From Gnetum montanum (lineage: Eukaryota; Streptophyta; Gnetopsida; Gnetales; Gnetaceae), in the NCBI GenBank assembly GCA_015680685.1, contig MNCI01022141.1:3411-54365 (forward strand): a DNA stretch of 50,955 nucleotides, in the 5' to 3' direction. Below, in pieces: positions 33,860-44,559 of this stretch. The number at the start of each line of letters is the position of its first letter. The stretch's first letter is position 1. Made by a program: the position numbers and the translations under genes. The notes under the pieces are model-generated. The model was not told where the DNA came from. It ran no database searches and saw nothing but the letters and a program-made list of their open reading frames with translations.

Positions 33860-35345
33860 ATCAATTAGGGAGAGTTGGAGATTCCTAACAATTTCAAACA
33901 AGAACCCCTTGAATTAAAGACACTACCAACCAATATAGAGTATGCTTTCTTAAAAAATGGAAAGTTGATCATTATTAATGCCAAACTTGATACAAGACAA
34001 AAGAATATGTTGATGAATGTTATGGGAAAATGGTCAGCAGCCTTTGCCTAGTCATATTCTGAGCTCACAAGAATAGATCCAAGAATATGCTAGCACTGGA
34101 TATACACTGACCTTACTGTTAAGTTGAAATGATAGCCACAGTGACAATTGAATCCCAAATTAAAGCAAATTATCAAAGATAATATTGAGCAACTTCTCAA
34201 GGTGGGATTCATCTACCCTGTTGCAGATAGTAAGTGGGTTAGTCCACTTGTGATCATGCCCAAGAAAGAAGGCAAATGGTAGGTGTGCATTGACTTTCAG
34301 CTACTCATGGCAACTTTTAAAGATTATTTTCCATTACCCTTTGTTGACCAAGTGTTGGAAATCATTTTTGGAAAAAGCTACTACATCTTTCTGGATGATT
34401 ATAGTGGCTATAACCAAATCCAAATCACACCAAAGGACCAAGCACAAAAAACTTTCACAAGTCCTTGGGGGAATTTCACTTACCATCAAATGTCATTTGG
34501 TTTATGTAATGCCCTAGCTACATTTCAACAATTAGTCCTTAGCATTTTCCAACAACAAATTGGTAATGAGGTAGAAGTCTTCATGGATGACTTTTCTACC
34601 TATAGAGCTACGTTTGAGCAAGCCCTGGACCATCTTGAGTAGGTGTTAAGGAGATGTGTTAAAACAAACCTCTGACTCAAGTAGCAAAAGAGCCATCTTA
34701 TGGTTCAGGAAGGCATAGTCTTAGGGCACCGTATCTCAAAAGCAAGAATTGAGGTGGACCCTGAAAAGAAAAGGGTCATCCAAGGAATAACCCATCAACC
34801 AAAAATAGTTAAAGAAGTGTGGTCATTCCTTGATCATATTGGCTACTATTAGTGCTTCATTGAGAACTTTTTCAAAATTCCCAATCTATGGGTGGAATTA
34901 ACAAAGAAATATGGACCATTTGTTTGGACCCCTACATGTGAAACAACATTTCAAAAATTGAAGCAGAAGCTTGTTGAGACCCCAATTCTACAAGCACCTG
35001 ATTGGTCTAGGCCATTTCATGTGATGATTGATGCATCAAATTATGCTTTGGGGGTAGTGATTATATAGATGGATGATCAAATACATCCATATTACATTCA
35101 CTTCACAAGCTAGAGTATCATAGGTGCATAGCTAAACTACACCACTATGGAAAAAGTGTAGATGGCGATGGTGTTTGCCTTAGAAAAGTTTAGGCATTAT
35201 GTGCTTGGTTATAAAGTGTTCATGCACACAAATCATAGCACCATCTAGTTTTTAATGAATAAACCAACAGTGAGCCTCTATTTCATATGGTGACTAATGA
35301 TTTTGAAAGAGTTTAATGTCATAATGATAGATCAAAAGGATGATG
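33860..35345 (+). pseudogene. Decayed reverse transcriptase and RNase H of element 3
   Basis: It shows ELKTLPTNIEYAFLKNGKL, KLKQIIKDNIEQLLKVGFIY, SKWVSPLVIMPKK, DYFPLPFVDQVLE, FLDDYSGYNQIQI, FGLCNALATFQQ and FMDDFSTYR (about 34580; both Asp kept). RNase H has IDASNYALGVV and NYTTMEK (about 35025-35155). At about 35338 a short deletion, relative to element 1, removes the end of RNase H up to WDNK. Stops are mostly TAG. Confidence 0.87.
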
Positions 35346-36715
35346 GGATAACAAGGAAAAAGCTACCTCCTTATTTAATCAATTTCCTAACGAATATCTC
35401 TTTGCAGTAGCTATTAATGCACAAATTCCCAATGAACTAAGATGGTATGATGTCATTTTTACTTATATGTTGAAGAAAGAACTACTGCAAGGGCTGGACA
35501 CCCAACAGAATCAATAGTTTCTTCACCAGGTTAAGCATTTCATGGAAATCAATAGGAACCTCTACAAAGTATGTCCCAATGGCCTAGTGCACTTGTGTGT
35601 CCTTGACATGGATCAACTATGTGTTTTCCAAGATGCTCATGAAGGCCCTTATGGTGGCCATTATGCTAGGAGATGCACAACTATAAAAATCCTCATGACA
35701 GGATATTATTGGCCAACAATCTTCAGACATGCACACCAATTTGTCTATGCTTGTGATCATTGTCAAAAAGATGGTGGAATGATAGATCGAATGGAGGGGC
35801 CACAGCAATGGATTCAACCTCTTGAGCCATTCAATATTTGGGGCATTAACTTTATGGGTCCTATCATGCCTATTTCAAATGGAAAGGTGTATATAATAAT
35901 TATGGTTAACTATTGCACTAAGTGGGCAAAAGCAGCAGCTATCACCAATTGTACATCCACTACTACTACTCAATTTGTACAACAAAACATCATAAACAAG
36001 TTTGGTATGCCTCATGTGTTAATTTATAACAATGGAACTCATTTCATAGGTGCCACTTTTTGAAAACTTATGCAATGCTTGGGGGTTAAGAATAAACTCA
36101 CAACACCTTATCATCCTCAAGCCAATGGTAAAGCTAAAGTCACTAATTAGGAGATTACGAAAACTCTAACATGCACTATTAGCAAGTACTGAAGGGACTA
36201 GAGTACTAAACTAAACAATTTCCTTTGGGCCTATCATTCCACATGGAAGCTTCCCATAGGTTATTCTCCCTATGAGCTCATGTACAAAAAACTACCAACT
36301 TTGCCCATTTAATCTGAGCTCCGTACACTCTCTACAGCCTATGACCTTGACATGGATCTAAGTCTAGCACAAAAGGAAAGATTAATGAATCTCAACTTGC
36401 TAGATGAAAATTGATTAATGGCCCTATCATCCAACAAAGTACATGAGGCATTCAACAAGAAACACCATGACCTCAAAATAAGAAAAGCCAAGTTTCAATG
36501 ATGAGACAAGGTTCTTTACTAGAATCCTACACTTGTACCTCAACAAACCAAGTTTCAAATGTTATGGGAAGGACCTTACATTATCGAAGAGACTTTTCTA
36601 TCTGGGCCCATGATCATATATAAACCTGACAACCTAGATAAGAAGCAATTAGTCAACATCCAACAATTGAAACCTTTCCATGAGCCCAAGCCAACCAACC
36701 CAACAAACACCTCAT
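35346..36715 (+). pseudogene. Decayed integrase of element 3, all catalytic residues changed
   Basis: A long clean frame (35542-36063) holds the complete zinc finger, HEGPYGGHYARR to CDHCQKDGG, and the core. The first Asp (WGINFMGP) and second Asp (IYNNGTHF) are Asn, and the Glu position (AKVTN) is Lys, all explicable by G-to-A changes. The tail has PQQTKFQMLWEGPYIIEETF, the GPY/F module. No chromodomain follows; pol ends near 36715. Confidence 0.87.
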
Positions 36716-38710
36716 AAGATGGAAAACCATGCTCAATCTTTTGGATCTCCTCCTTCCAACTTAGTCATGGGGAAGATGGTTATTCATACTAATAATTTAA
36801 GTGCCTTCTTAGTCTTTCAATGTTTTTTTTACACATTTTTGATTTTACAACTTTTCACTTTTCATATTCTTTGTTTTACATATTTTTTGCTTTTTAGGTT
36901 ATTGATCTTTTCTAAGTTTTTATTTTACACCATCATTATTATATTTAATATTTCTTAAATATCTTTTACTTTCTTATATATTTTCTCATATTTGATGTAA
37001 TTTTATATTCTTTTTGCTAATAAGGTGCCAAGTACAATGGTAATGTGCTACTTAATGGTGGTATGTATCATTTGTGATTTGATTGTTGATGTCTGGTTTC
37101 TAACCTTAAATGTCGTTACTAACAACTAGGACATGGTTTCTTTTCATGTAACAAGCAATGAGTCCACATCATCCACCTATTCACACACTCTATGATTTTC
37201 CTTGTTTTGGAAATGATCAATCCCTTTTTCATTAATACAACTTTAATAAATTTGTGACTTGTGTATTTTTCGAAATTGGGAAGGATTTTAGATAAGGTGT
37301 GACTTCAAAGGAATGTGGTATTCTTCATGCTTTTTCATTTTTGTGTGTGTAGGGATGTTCTTGTGAACTTCTCACCGTTCTATGTCATTCCACAATAGAA
37401 AGTTGAATAAGTCCTTGCATCGTGTGGCCCTCATTCAAAAAAAATGAAATGAGGATTCAAAGCACATCCCTTGGATAAAATAAATGCAAAAATGCATGGG
37501 TCTTTGCATGGTGTGGTTCCCATTCAAATAATAATAATAATAAAAAAATATGAGAATTCAAAGTACACCCCTTAGACCAAATAAAAGGGCTACAAACATT
37601 GGTTATAGGACTTGTCTTGTCTCCTCTAACTAAGATCCTTTCTCACTTCCTACTTCTTCTCCAATTTGGAATGGTGGTTGTTTTGTAAGAGCATTCTTAT
37701 GTCTCAAGGGATGTACTAGTCTTAAAATGTTGATGTGAAGTCATTGAAAGTGGTTAGTTTTGTTCTGGACTAAGGATGGATCCTACTGAGTCATTTTATC
37801 ACAAACTCCACAAGGGACTTCATGTGACCATAATTAGGAAGTCCATTCCATTCTCTCTCTCATCCATCTATGCTTTTCATGTCTCACCTCGCTACTAGTT
37901 CTATGTTTTGATTTAATGTTCTAGTTTGATGTGTCAAGATTCTTAGTCAGTTACTTTTGGATTTTTGTACTTAACCTTTTGTAACCATTAATCATCCACG
38001 AAGCCCATAAACTCCTTGTTTTGAAGTTATTCAAGGGCATAAAAGGCTTGTGCCTACTTTGGGGAGGACCCACTTGTATATCTTTTAGTTTGGTTAAGCT
38101 AAGTTCTTTAACCTTAGACATTTTTACAATCAAATTATTTTTATTTACCCCATCAATGCCATCCAATTGTGTGCATCTTGACAACTATTTTTAGTGAATT
38201 CTTTCTTTTTATTATTGTGAATTTCTATACCCTGCTTTTAGTATTCCTTGTGTTAAGTCTTTTTTGAATTTTGTGGACCACTTCTCTTACCTAACCTATT
38301 TGTTAGTCTTACCACTAACATTATCAAGCAATCAATCTACCATAATTACAACTTAGCTACTGGGAAGCATGGACTGGAAGCGGGACTATCTTCACCAAGG
38401 ATGATGCAGCAATATCACTCATGGGAGATTGTTCATGATCACTGGATCTCTTCTACCTCTCCCTCATTATTCTATTGCCAAGAGGGGTTGGATGTCCATT
38501 GGATACAAGGGTGTTCTTTCTTATTGTCATGAACACCCATTTTTGTACACAATTATAACGATGTATGCTTGAGCACTTCTGTATCTTTCTGTTTCGTCTA
38601 TGCCACTATACATGTTAATGAAACATTCCATACCTCCTAATATATTTTGTAAAGAACTTGTTCCTCTTCTTCTGTACTCGAGGATGAGTTTTCATTCAGT
38701 TGTGGGTTTA
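36716..38710 (+). other. Non-coding post-pol block and polypurine tract, element 3
   Basis: No gene is seen. Landmarks shared with the other copies are a T-rich run (36820-36930), AATGAGTCCACATCATCCA (37157), the hairpin (37510-37568), CACTTCCTACTTCT (37643), the TAATTACAACTTAGC phrase (about 38343), AAGCATGGACTGGAAGCGG (about 38366) and GATGAGTTTTCATTCAG followed by the polypurine tract TGTGGGTTTA (38701-38710), whose G-run is shortened. Confidence 0.65.
37510..37568 (+). repeat. Conserved post-pol hairpin, element 3
   Basis: Arms GGTGTGGTTCCCAT and TGAGAATTCAAAGTACACC flank a loop with an AAT microsatellite (37528-37542). A second, partial copy precedes it (37420-37470). Confidence 0.6.
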
Positions 38711-39474
38711 TGATAAATCATGTTTTACATGAGCCTTGATATTAGGTATCTGATGTCAGGGTGGTTGCAATATCAGGTACACGATATCGTGGCCCAAGAT
38801 GTGATATCAGTTACATGATATTGCAAGGTATTCCTAGGCCTATAAATACAACCCTTGGGCACACAATTCAGGGAGAGTTTTTCAATCAAGTAGCAAAATT
38901 CTTGTAGTTTGTTCATTCAAGAATTAGAATATTTTCCAAGTGTCCACAATAAGAGGTCTATGTGTAATTAGATCTTTATCTGACTTTCTTTCTTTATGCA
39001 TTTATACATTGTGATTTTATGCAATTCACATTTAACATTATTCATTCAGCAATTAATTTTAATTAATTAAGCAATTAATTAAAATACATAAGCACAACCC
39101 CTTCAAACATATGTGTGACACTTGGTAGCTTAGAAATGGTTAGCGTTTAACAACCCAACAATGTTTACAAGAAGTTTAGGATGTGTTTGAGAAGTGGGAA
39201 CAATTACTTGTGTTAGGCTAGATTAAACAATAGTTCACTTAGCACTTAATTACTCTCACTTTCATTATTTTTTTAGGTGATCAAATTGATAAAACATAAA
39301 ATGATAAAAATATTACATTTCACAAGTGAGACTAGGAAGATAATGAACAGACAACACGAACTCACCATTTAGCTCCAGCGTACTTGGTAATTAAAGTCTA
39401 CTGAATTCAACTGGATTGCACATGAATGTCTATGATTCATATGGTTGGGCATAGGGGTACCTCTCCATTCATTA
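38711..39474 (+). repeat. 3' LTR of element 3 (764 bp)
   Basis: It starts TGATAAATCATG and ends TTCATTA, so both termini have decayed from TGATGAG/CTCATCA. U3 carries several GATATC-type units (38738-38830), then a TATA box TATAAATA at 38841-38848. The U5 end GGGCATAGGGGTACCTC matches the family. Confidence 0.85.
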
Positions 39475-39479
39475 GTTAG

Positions 39480-39575
39480 CAAAAGAAATCATCCTAGGAT
39501 TTACAACATCTGTAGAAAAAACCTTAGCAGGATCTATAACATTTGCAAAAGAAGCCTTAGTAGCATTTATAGTAG
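39480..39575 (+). repeat. 33-bp tandem repeat in an open frame
   Basis: GGATTTACAACATCTGTAG... (39493) and GGATCTATAACATTTGCAA... (39526) are two 33-base units with a partial third. The frame is open from about 39480 to a TAA at about 39577, with two 11-residue repeats GFTTSVEKTLA and GSITFAKEALV. It is too short to assign; it may be chance or the remnant of a protein C-terminus. Confidence 0.4.
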
Positions 39576-39942
39576 CCTGTTGCTAATATGCTTGCATTGC
39601 CTTGAGTTATGATGTTGATACTAAGGTATGGTTCTTTTGATATAATAGGCAATGAGTCCACATCATCCATGCATCCATGAATTTCTATGATCTCTCTTGG
39701 CTTGGAACTGTATAGTCCCTTTCCTTAAATAATAAGGACTATCAACAAATCAGTGACTAGGCATTTCTCAAACTAAGGAAGGACTTAAGAACTGAAAAGG
39801 GTGTGACTTCAAGGGAACTTGATGCATTTGTGTTGGACATTCTCTTGGGTGCTTGGATGTTTTCTTCTTGATTTTTCCTTACCATTCTAATGCTGCTCCA
39901 TTATTGGGAAGCTGAGTTAATAAAAATAATAAGTATTTGCAT

Positions 39943-40002
39943 GGTGTGGTTCTCACACAAAAAAAAAAAGAGAAGAGAAAAAGTGAGAATTCAAAGCACA
40001 CC
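39943..40002 (+). repeat. Conserved post-pol hairpin, element G
   Basis: The best preserved copy: left arm GGTGTGGTTCTCAC, an A-rich loop, right arm GTGAGAATTCAAAGCACACC. Seven consecutive pairs TTCTCAC/GTGAGAA plus GGTGTG/CACACC, with an unpaired bulge on the right arm. Confidence 0.7.
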
Positions 40003-41040
40003 CCTTAGACGAAATGATCACCTGGGCTACAAGCACTAGTTATGGAACTAAAAAAACATGTTCCCTCTAATTAAGGCCCTTTCTCGCTTCCTATTTTCTC
40101 TTTTCTTGTTTCGTCGGAATGGTGGTGACTCTTTGATGGAGACATTCTTGTTACTTCAGGTGGATGGATTGGCCAAATGTATTAATGCGAAGTCATTGGA
40201 TGTGGATTGTTTGAGGCTGGATTTGAAATGAGATCTACTAAGTCACATTAACCATTAATACACAAGGGGATGTACACCACCTTGTTCTTAAGACCCCATT
40301 CCATTCTCTTCTTTCTATCTTTCTTTCTCCATTTTTCACCTCATTGCCACTTGTATCAATAATCTATATTTTGGTTTATGCATTTTTTTTCTTTTTGGTA
40401 AATTCTTGTGGTTAATAATTTAACTCTTGCTTCCAAATGAAATTTCCAGAGCCTATAGACTCTTTGAATGTGGGAATGTTAGGGCATTATGGGCATGCAC
40501 CTGCTTTGGGGAGGACCCACTGGCATTCCTATTTGGTGCATCAGTTAATCTCTTTCTCTTAAACATTTTCGCAATCAACATTTATTTAGTTCATTTCCAT
40601 CTCTGACATCCATTTCATCGGCGTTGTAGTTGTCTCTTTTTCTCCATCTTTCTTATTTCGTATCCTTTTCCATTCTCTCGCTACCAGAGGTTCGCTCTTA
40701 GTCATTGGGGTCCTAGTCTAATTTTTTCGATTTTCTCCTAACCCCTACACCTTGGATAGTCACCAGTATTATATTTCTAGAATCCGCATCAGCCATATCA
40801 CAACTCAACCAATGGACCTTACACTGAGGCAAGGTATCAACCGCATTGTGATTCATTTACCCTTGCTGATATAAGACTGTGTTGTATGTGCAAATGGCAA
40901 TCATACACCAACGAATTGGATCTGAAGGGAACACTTGGAATAGACTGGTGCTGGAGCAGTTATGCAAGGAACAAGATCGATGGTGCAGTTATGGATAGAC
41001 AATGGAAGGTGCAATCATAGCGTTGGCAACAACAGACTTC

Positions 41041-41067
41041 TCTTTTTCTCTCTCTCTCTCTCTCTCA
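41041..41067 (+). repeat. CT microsatellite
   Basis: A pure (CT/TC) run of about 20 bases after TCTTTTT. A pyrimidine or GA-rich run at the equivalent place is found in elements E, 2 and Z, so it may be an ancestral feature of the post-pol block. Confidence 0.8.
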
Positions 41068-41267
41068 GCTACCAAATAAGGCTGGATATAAAATGTGTAT
41101 AGTGTTCACTCTTGTTGTCATGAACACTAATATTGTCATGTGTTGTAATGATGATCTGTTCACATGACACCCCATTCACCATCAGTATCATTCAAGTCAA
41201 TAATCCCATACCTTTCCAATATTTTGTAAGGAACTCGAGGATGAGTTTTCATTCAGTCATGGGGGTA

Positions 41268-42072
41268 TGATGAGCTGCGATATCGCGTACGCAATATCAC
41301 GTACACGATACAGCATCCACGATATCGCAGCCCACCACAATGTCGATAAATAAGACGTGGCTTTCCTTATTTTAGGCATCTATACTTAGACCCTTAGCCA
41401 AACTATAGTAGTTTTACCATTCTAGACTTAGAATAATTTCTATGTGCCCACAGTAGGAGTCTTAAAGTGAACGGATCTTTATTCGAGCAAATTGTACCTA
41501 AGCACATATTTGTGTACGGCAATAAAGATGAACTTTCTGATAAACCTTGTATCATGTGGACTAAGCTAAATAGGATTTAATTATTGTTAAATGTTTAAAT
41601 GCTTTCCTAGATAATTAATCTCTCTCAATCATTGACTCTCCTAGTTAAGTGAACTCAGTACAACTGCTTCGAGCACATGTGTAACACTTGGTAACCTAGT
41701 AACGAGTAGTGTTTGGTAATCTCAGTAGCGTTGCACTAGTTCAGGGTGTGTGCAGCAAGTGGAAATGGATACTGGTGCTAGGATGATTAGAACTTAGTTA
41801 GTGAATAGTTAATGAAAGTTAGTCAATTATTTCTCTTCACCTTCCCCATTAACATAGGACATTAAAAAGATAAAAGACATAAAAATCATGTACCTCAAGC
41901 TTACTTAACCATACAACCGTGACAATACAAGTAAGTTTGGGAAGACATCGATTGATTAACCTTAAGTGTTTCATTAGGGCACGTAGGCACTTAGTCCTTA
42001 GAGTTCGATCAGATCACGCGTGAGATGCTCGTATTCATATGGCTGAGTGTATGGGTACCTCGCCACTCATCA
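41268..42072 (+). repeat. 3' LTR of element G (805 bp)
   Basis: It is preceded by the polypurine tract ATGGGGGTA (41259-41267), starts TGATGAG and ends CTCATCA. Four 14-bp units (41279-41334; GATATCGCGTACGC and relatives) precede a decayed TATA (GATAAATAAG, 41345). GATATCGC with intact CpG suggests the ancestral unit. Confidence 0.9.
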
Positions 42073-42244
42073 GTAATCAATAAAGCATGATGATGATTGA
42101 AAGAATTTACACTTAGTTATGTAGTTGTCTCTTATTCAAAAGTAGGAGGTAGCTACAAAAATAGGGGAATGAGAAGAACATTTAGAATAGTAAGATTCAT
42201 CTTTTCAGGAAACCAAGAAAAACATAAATTTTTTCATGTTTATG
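42073..42244. other. Flank of element G
   Basis: AT-rich DNA right of the LTR end. GTAAT (42073-42077) is the expected target duplication of G. I see no gene. It may be an outer part of the foldback left arm. Confidence 0.5.
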
Positions 42245-42875
42245 AAAAGATTTCATATATCTAAGAAAGATCAGAAAGTCACAAAAAAGAAAAGACTAGA
42301 ACTACAGGAATAAAGCTACAAATTCTACTCTAAGTAGAAAAGTGATAAAGTAACAAGATAAAAACTAACTATGTTCATTGCAATAACACAAAATGTTTTT
42401 GGGAAGTTTTACCCTTCATCATTATGTTTTACAATCATGCAATAGAATAAGTAAATAGATGTTGAGAATAAATAGACGAAAAGGATCTCAACTTTCCAAA
42501 CAAACTTTATTATCATGTTTTTTTTTATTTGCCAAAATATGATAACCATGGTTTTTTTATTTCCTAGCACATGATAACCATTTTTTTATTTACCAAAATA
42601 TGATAACCATGTTTTTTTTAGCAAGTTGGGACCCTCCTCTTCTATTTATTCTTGATACCTGCTCCATATTCTTAACTCTACAGCCTTACATGATTGTAAA
42701 ACACATTGACAAGGTGTCAAATTTCCCAAAAAGGTTTTGTGTTATTACAATCAACAAAGTTAGTTTTTAACTTTCTGTTTTACTACTTTTCTACTTAGTG
42801 TAGAATTTTTAGCTTTGTTCTTGCACTTCTAGTCTTTTCTTTTTTTGTCACTTTCTGATCTTTCTTAGATGCATG
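42245..42875. repeat. Large foldback (inverted repeat, arms about 250 bp)
   Basis: The left arm (about 42245-42500) and right arm (about 42620-42875) are reverse complements at roughly 75-80% by eye. Examples are TCTAAGAAAGATCAGAAAGT against its complement at 42855, and AGACTAGAAC, TAACACAAAA, GAATAAATAGA with their partners. The tip (42501-42619) has three direct copies of GATAACCATGTTTTTTTAT. It could be a foldback or MITE-like element, or a hairpin locus; terminal repeats and target duplications are not clear. Confidence 0.75.
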
Positions 42876-43370
42876 AGATCTTTTTTCTTTCGAATATGTG
42901 CTCGTTGATTTTTTTTCTTCAAATATGTGCCTACTACTTTTTAATTTTTTTTTTCTTTTCAACATGTGTCCACTATTTTCCTGTCTTTGAAATATGTGCC
43001 CACTATTTTTTCTTTCGAACATGTGTTCATAGTTTTTAAAATTTTGAACATGTGCCCATGTGTCTATTTTTTTTGTTTCAAACATGTGCTTATTATTATT
43101 TTTCTTTTGAACATGTGTCAACTATTTTTTTATTTCGAACTATTTTTTTTAAACATGTATCCACTATTTTTTTTTCTTTTGAACATGTGCCAACAATTTT
43201 TTTTTTTCATTTTGCAAATATGTGCTCACCATTTTTTTTTCTTTCAAACATGTGCCTACTATTTTTTTTCTTTCAAACATATATCCACTATTTTTTTTCT
43301 TTCAAACATGTACTCACTAATTTTGTTGTTTCAAACATGTGTTCACTATTTTCTTACAAAAAGGACCAAG
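42876..43370 (+). repeat. Minisatellite, about 15 units of 26-36 bp
   Basis: Units follow the pattern T(5-10)CTTTCAAACATGTGCCCACTAT. Unit length varies by T-run and small indels, so frames are not conserved and the apparent Phe/Cys/His-rich or Lys-rich reading frames across it are by-products. It directly adjoins the right arm of the foldback, whose outer edge (CTTTCGAATATGTGC) already matches the unit. Confidence 0.85.
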
Positions 43371-44450
43371 TTCTTTTTATAAATCATCTGCTAACATCTT
43401 ATTTTTTAGCATGCAACTAACATCAAAGGCATGTTGATGAAGGGTGAAATTCCATAAAAGTACTTTGTGTTGTTTCTAATGCTTGTCATTTTTGCCTCAT
43501 TTGTAGTTTATGTTTAGTTGCTTTTTCTATGTTTTGTAGTTTCTTTACTTTTTTTCTGTCTCTATCAATTTTCTTTACTTACGACACAAGATCTCCAAAA
43601 ACATTTTAACTCAAAAATTTTCTTTCTTTGCAATTGCTAGTTGAAGATGAAGTTTATAACATTTCAAGTTCTAAACTTCATGCTCAACTAAGGTCTTTTT
43701 GTTGAGCACCTATGAGTTTTCTTGAGTTTTAGATTCGAAAGCAATAGTACTAATTCTGTCATTACTACTATTTCTCTTACTACTTCTATCAGCTAATCTA
43801 CCTCTTGCTTCATCAGAAAAACATAGTTCATTGATGTTCAAAATTTTTTGGACTAAAATGTGTACTCACCAATCATGATAAAGAATAACTAACTAATCAA
43901 ATGATGCTACCCAAAGTTTCTGCTTCACATGTAGTTGCTATCCTCTAGGCTATTTAAGGAATCTTTTATAGAATCAGTAGGAACTTTCTCATTTTCATTA
44001 TGGATTTTAGTTTTTTTAATAACTCCTTAATTGTGAGGATGCTCTTCAACTCTTATAGCTTCAGTAACAAGATCCCCAAACCTATCATCTGTTGATGAAA
44101 TTTTCAAACTACAGAGATTTTTTATGTTCTAGTAGATTCAATTCTGATATTCATACTTTTTGTTTTTCAGATTGTTAGCCCACCCTCATACCTACAAATG
44201 TGAAGGTTGTCATTTTTTATTTTTCAACATGTAACTACTATTTTCTTTTAGAAAGGATCAAGTTCTTCCTATGAATTATCTATTATCATTCTTATTTTTA
44301 ACATGCATTTACCATCAAAAGCATGTTGATGAGGGGTGAAATTTCTTTAAAGTGCTTCATGATGCTTCTAATATTTGTCATTTTTGCTTCATTTGCAATT
44401 TATGTTTATTAGCTTCTTTTATGTTTTGTAGTTTCTTTGTTTTTTTTTTT
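43350..44450 (+). repeat. Direct repeats of a module next to the foldback
   Basis: The block at 43350-43560 (AAAGGACCAAGTTCTTTTTA ... GCATGTTGATGAAGGGTGAA ... TATGTTTTGTAGTTTCTTT) recurs at about 44240-44450. The GATGAAGGGTGAAATTCC part also matches the foldback arms. The 680 bases between are AT-rich with no recognised gene. Confidence 0.7.
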
Positions 44451-44559
44451 AATTCTTTTATTAGTGTTTCTTTGATCCTTTCCTAGCTACAAAAAAAATA
44501 ATGGTGGGAAAATTTCTATTTAACACCAACATTTATCTCTAGTGGCGATTGTTTGGGAT
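44451..44559. other. Short spacer
   Basis: AT-rich, with a 36-base direct repeat beginning CACCAACATTT (44521 and 44557). Nothing else is recognised. Confidence 0.5.

Larger units (their letters stand above)
32700..39474 (+). mobile_element. Element 3: 5'-truncated Athila-type Ty3/gypsy element
   Basis: It begins in the C-terminal gag linker (matching 5280-5460 of element 1), followed by protease, RT, RNase H, integrase, post-pol block, polypurine tract and 3' LTR (38711-39474). No 5' LTR is present; the left edge joins the Tat-like fragment H, so a deletion or rearrangement removed about 2.5-3 kb. The right edge joins element G at 39475. Confidence 0.88.
39475..42072 (+). mobile_element. 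Element G: 3' end of another gypsy copy
   Basis: It consists of the post-pol non-coding block (39600-41258), polypurine tract and 3' LTR (41268-42072). Pol is absent because the left edge is cut by the LTR of element 3. GTTAG (39475-39479) would be the target duplication if element 3 was inserted here; its partner is lost. The LTR keeps more CpG than those of elements 0-3. Confidence 0.85.

Noticed and set aside
42795-43420. Long overlapping open frames (Phe/Cys-rich on plus, Lys/His-rich on minus)
   Set aside because: They run through the T-rich minisatellite, exist on both strands and change frame with unit length; they are composition effects.
43561-44239. Weak minus-strand coding-like stretch between the direct repeats
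   Set aside because: Short frames with many stops and no recognisable motif; not enough to call a gene.
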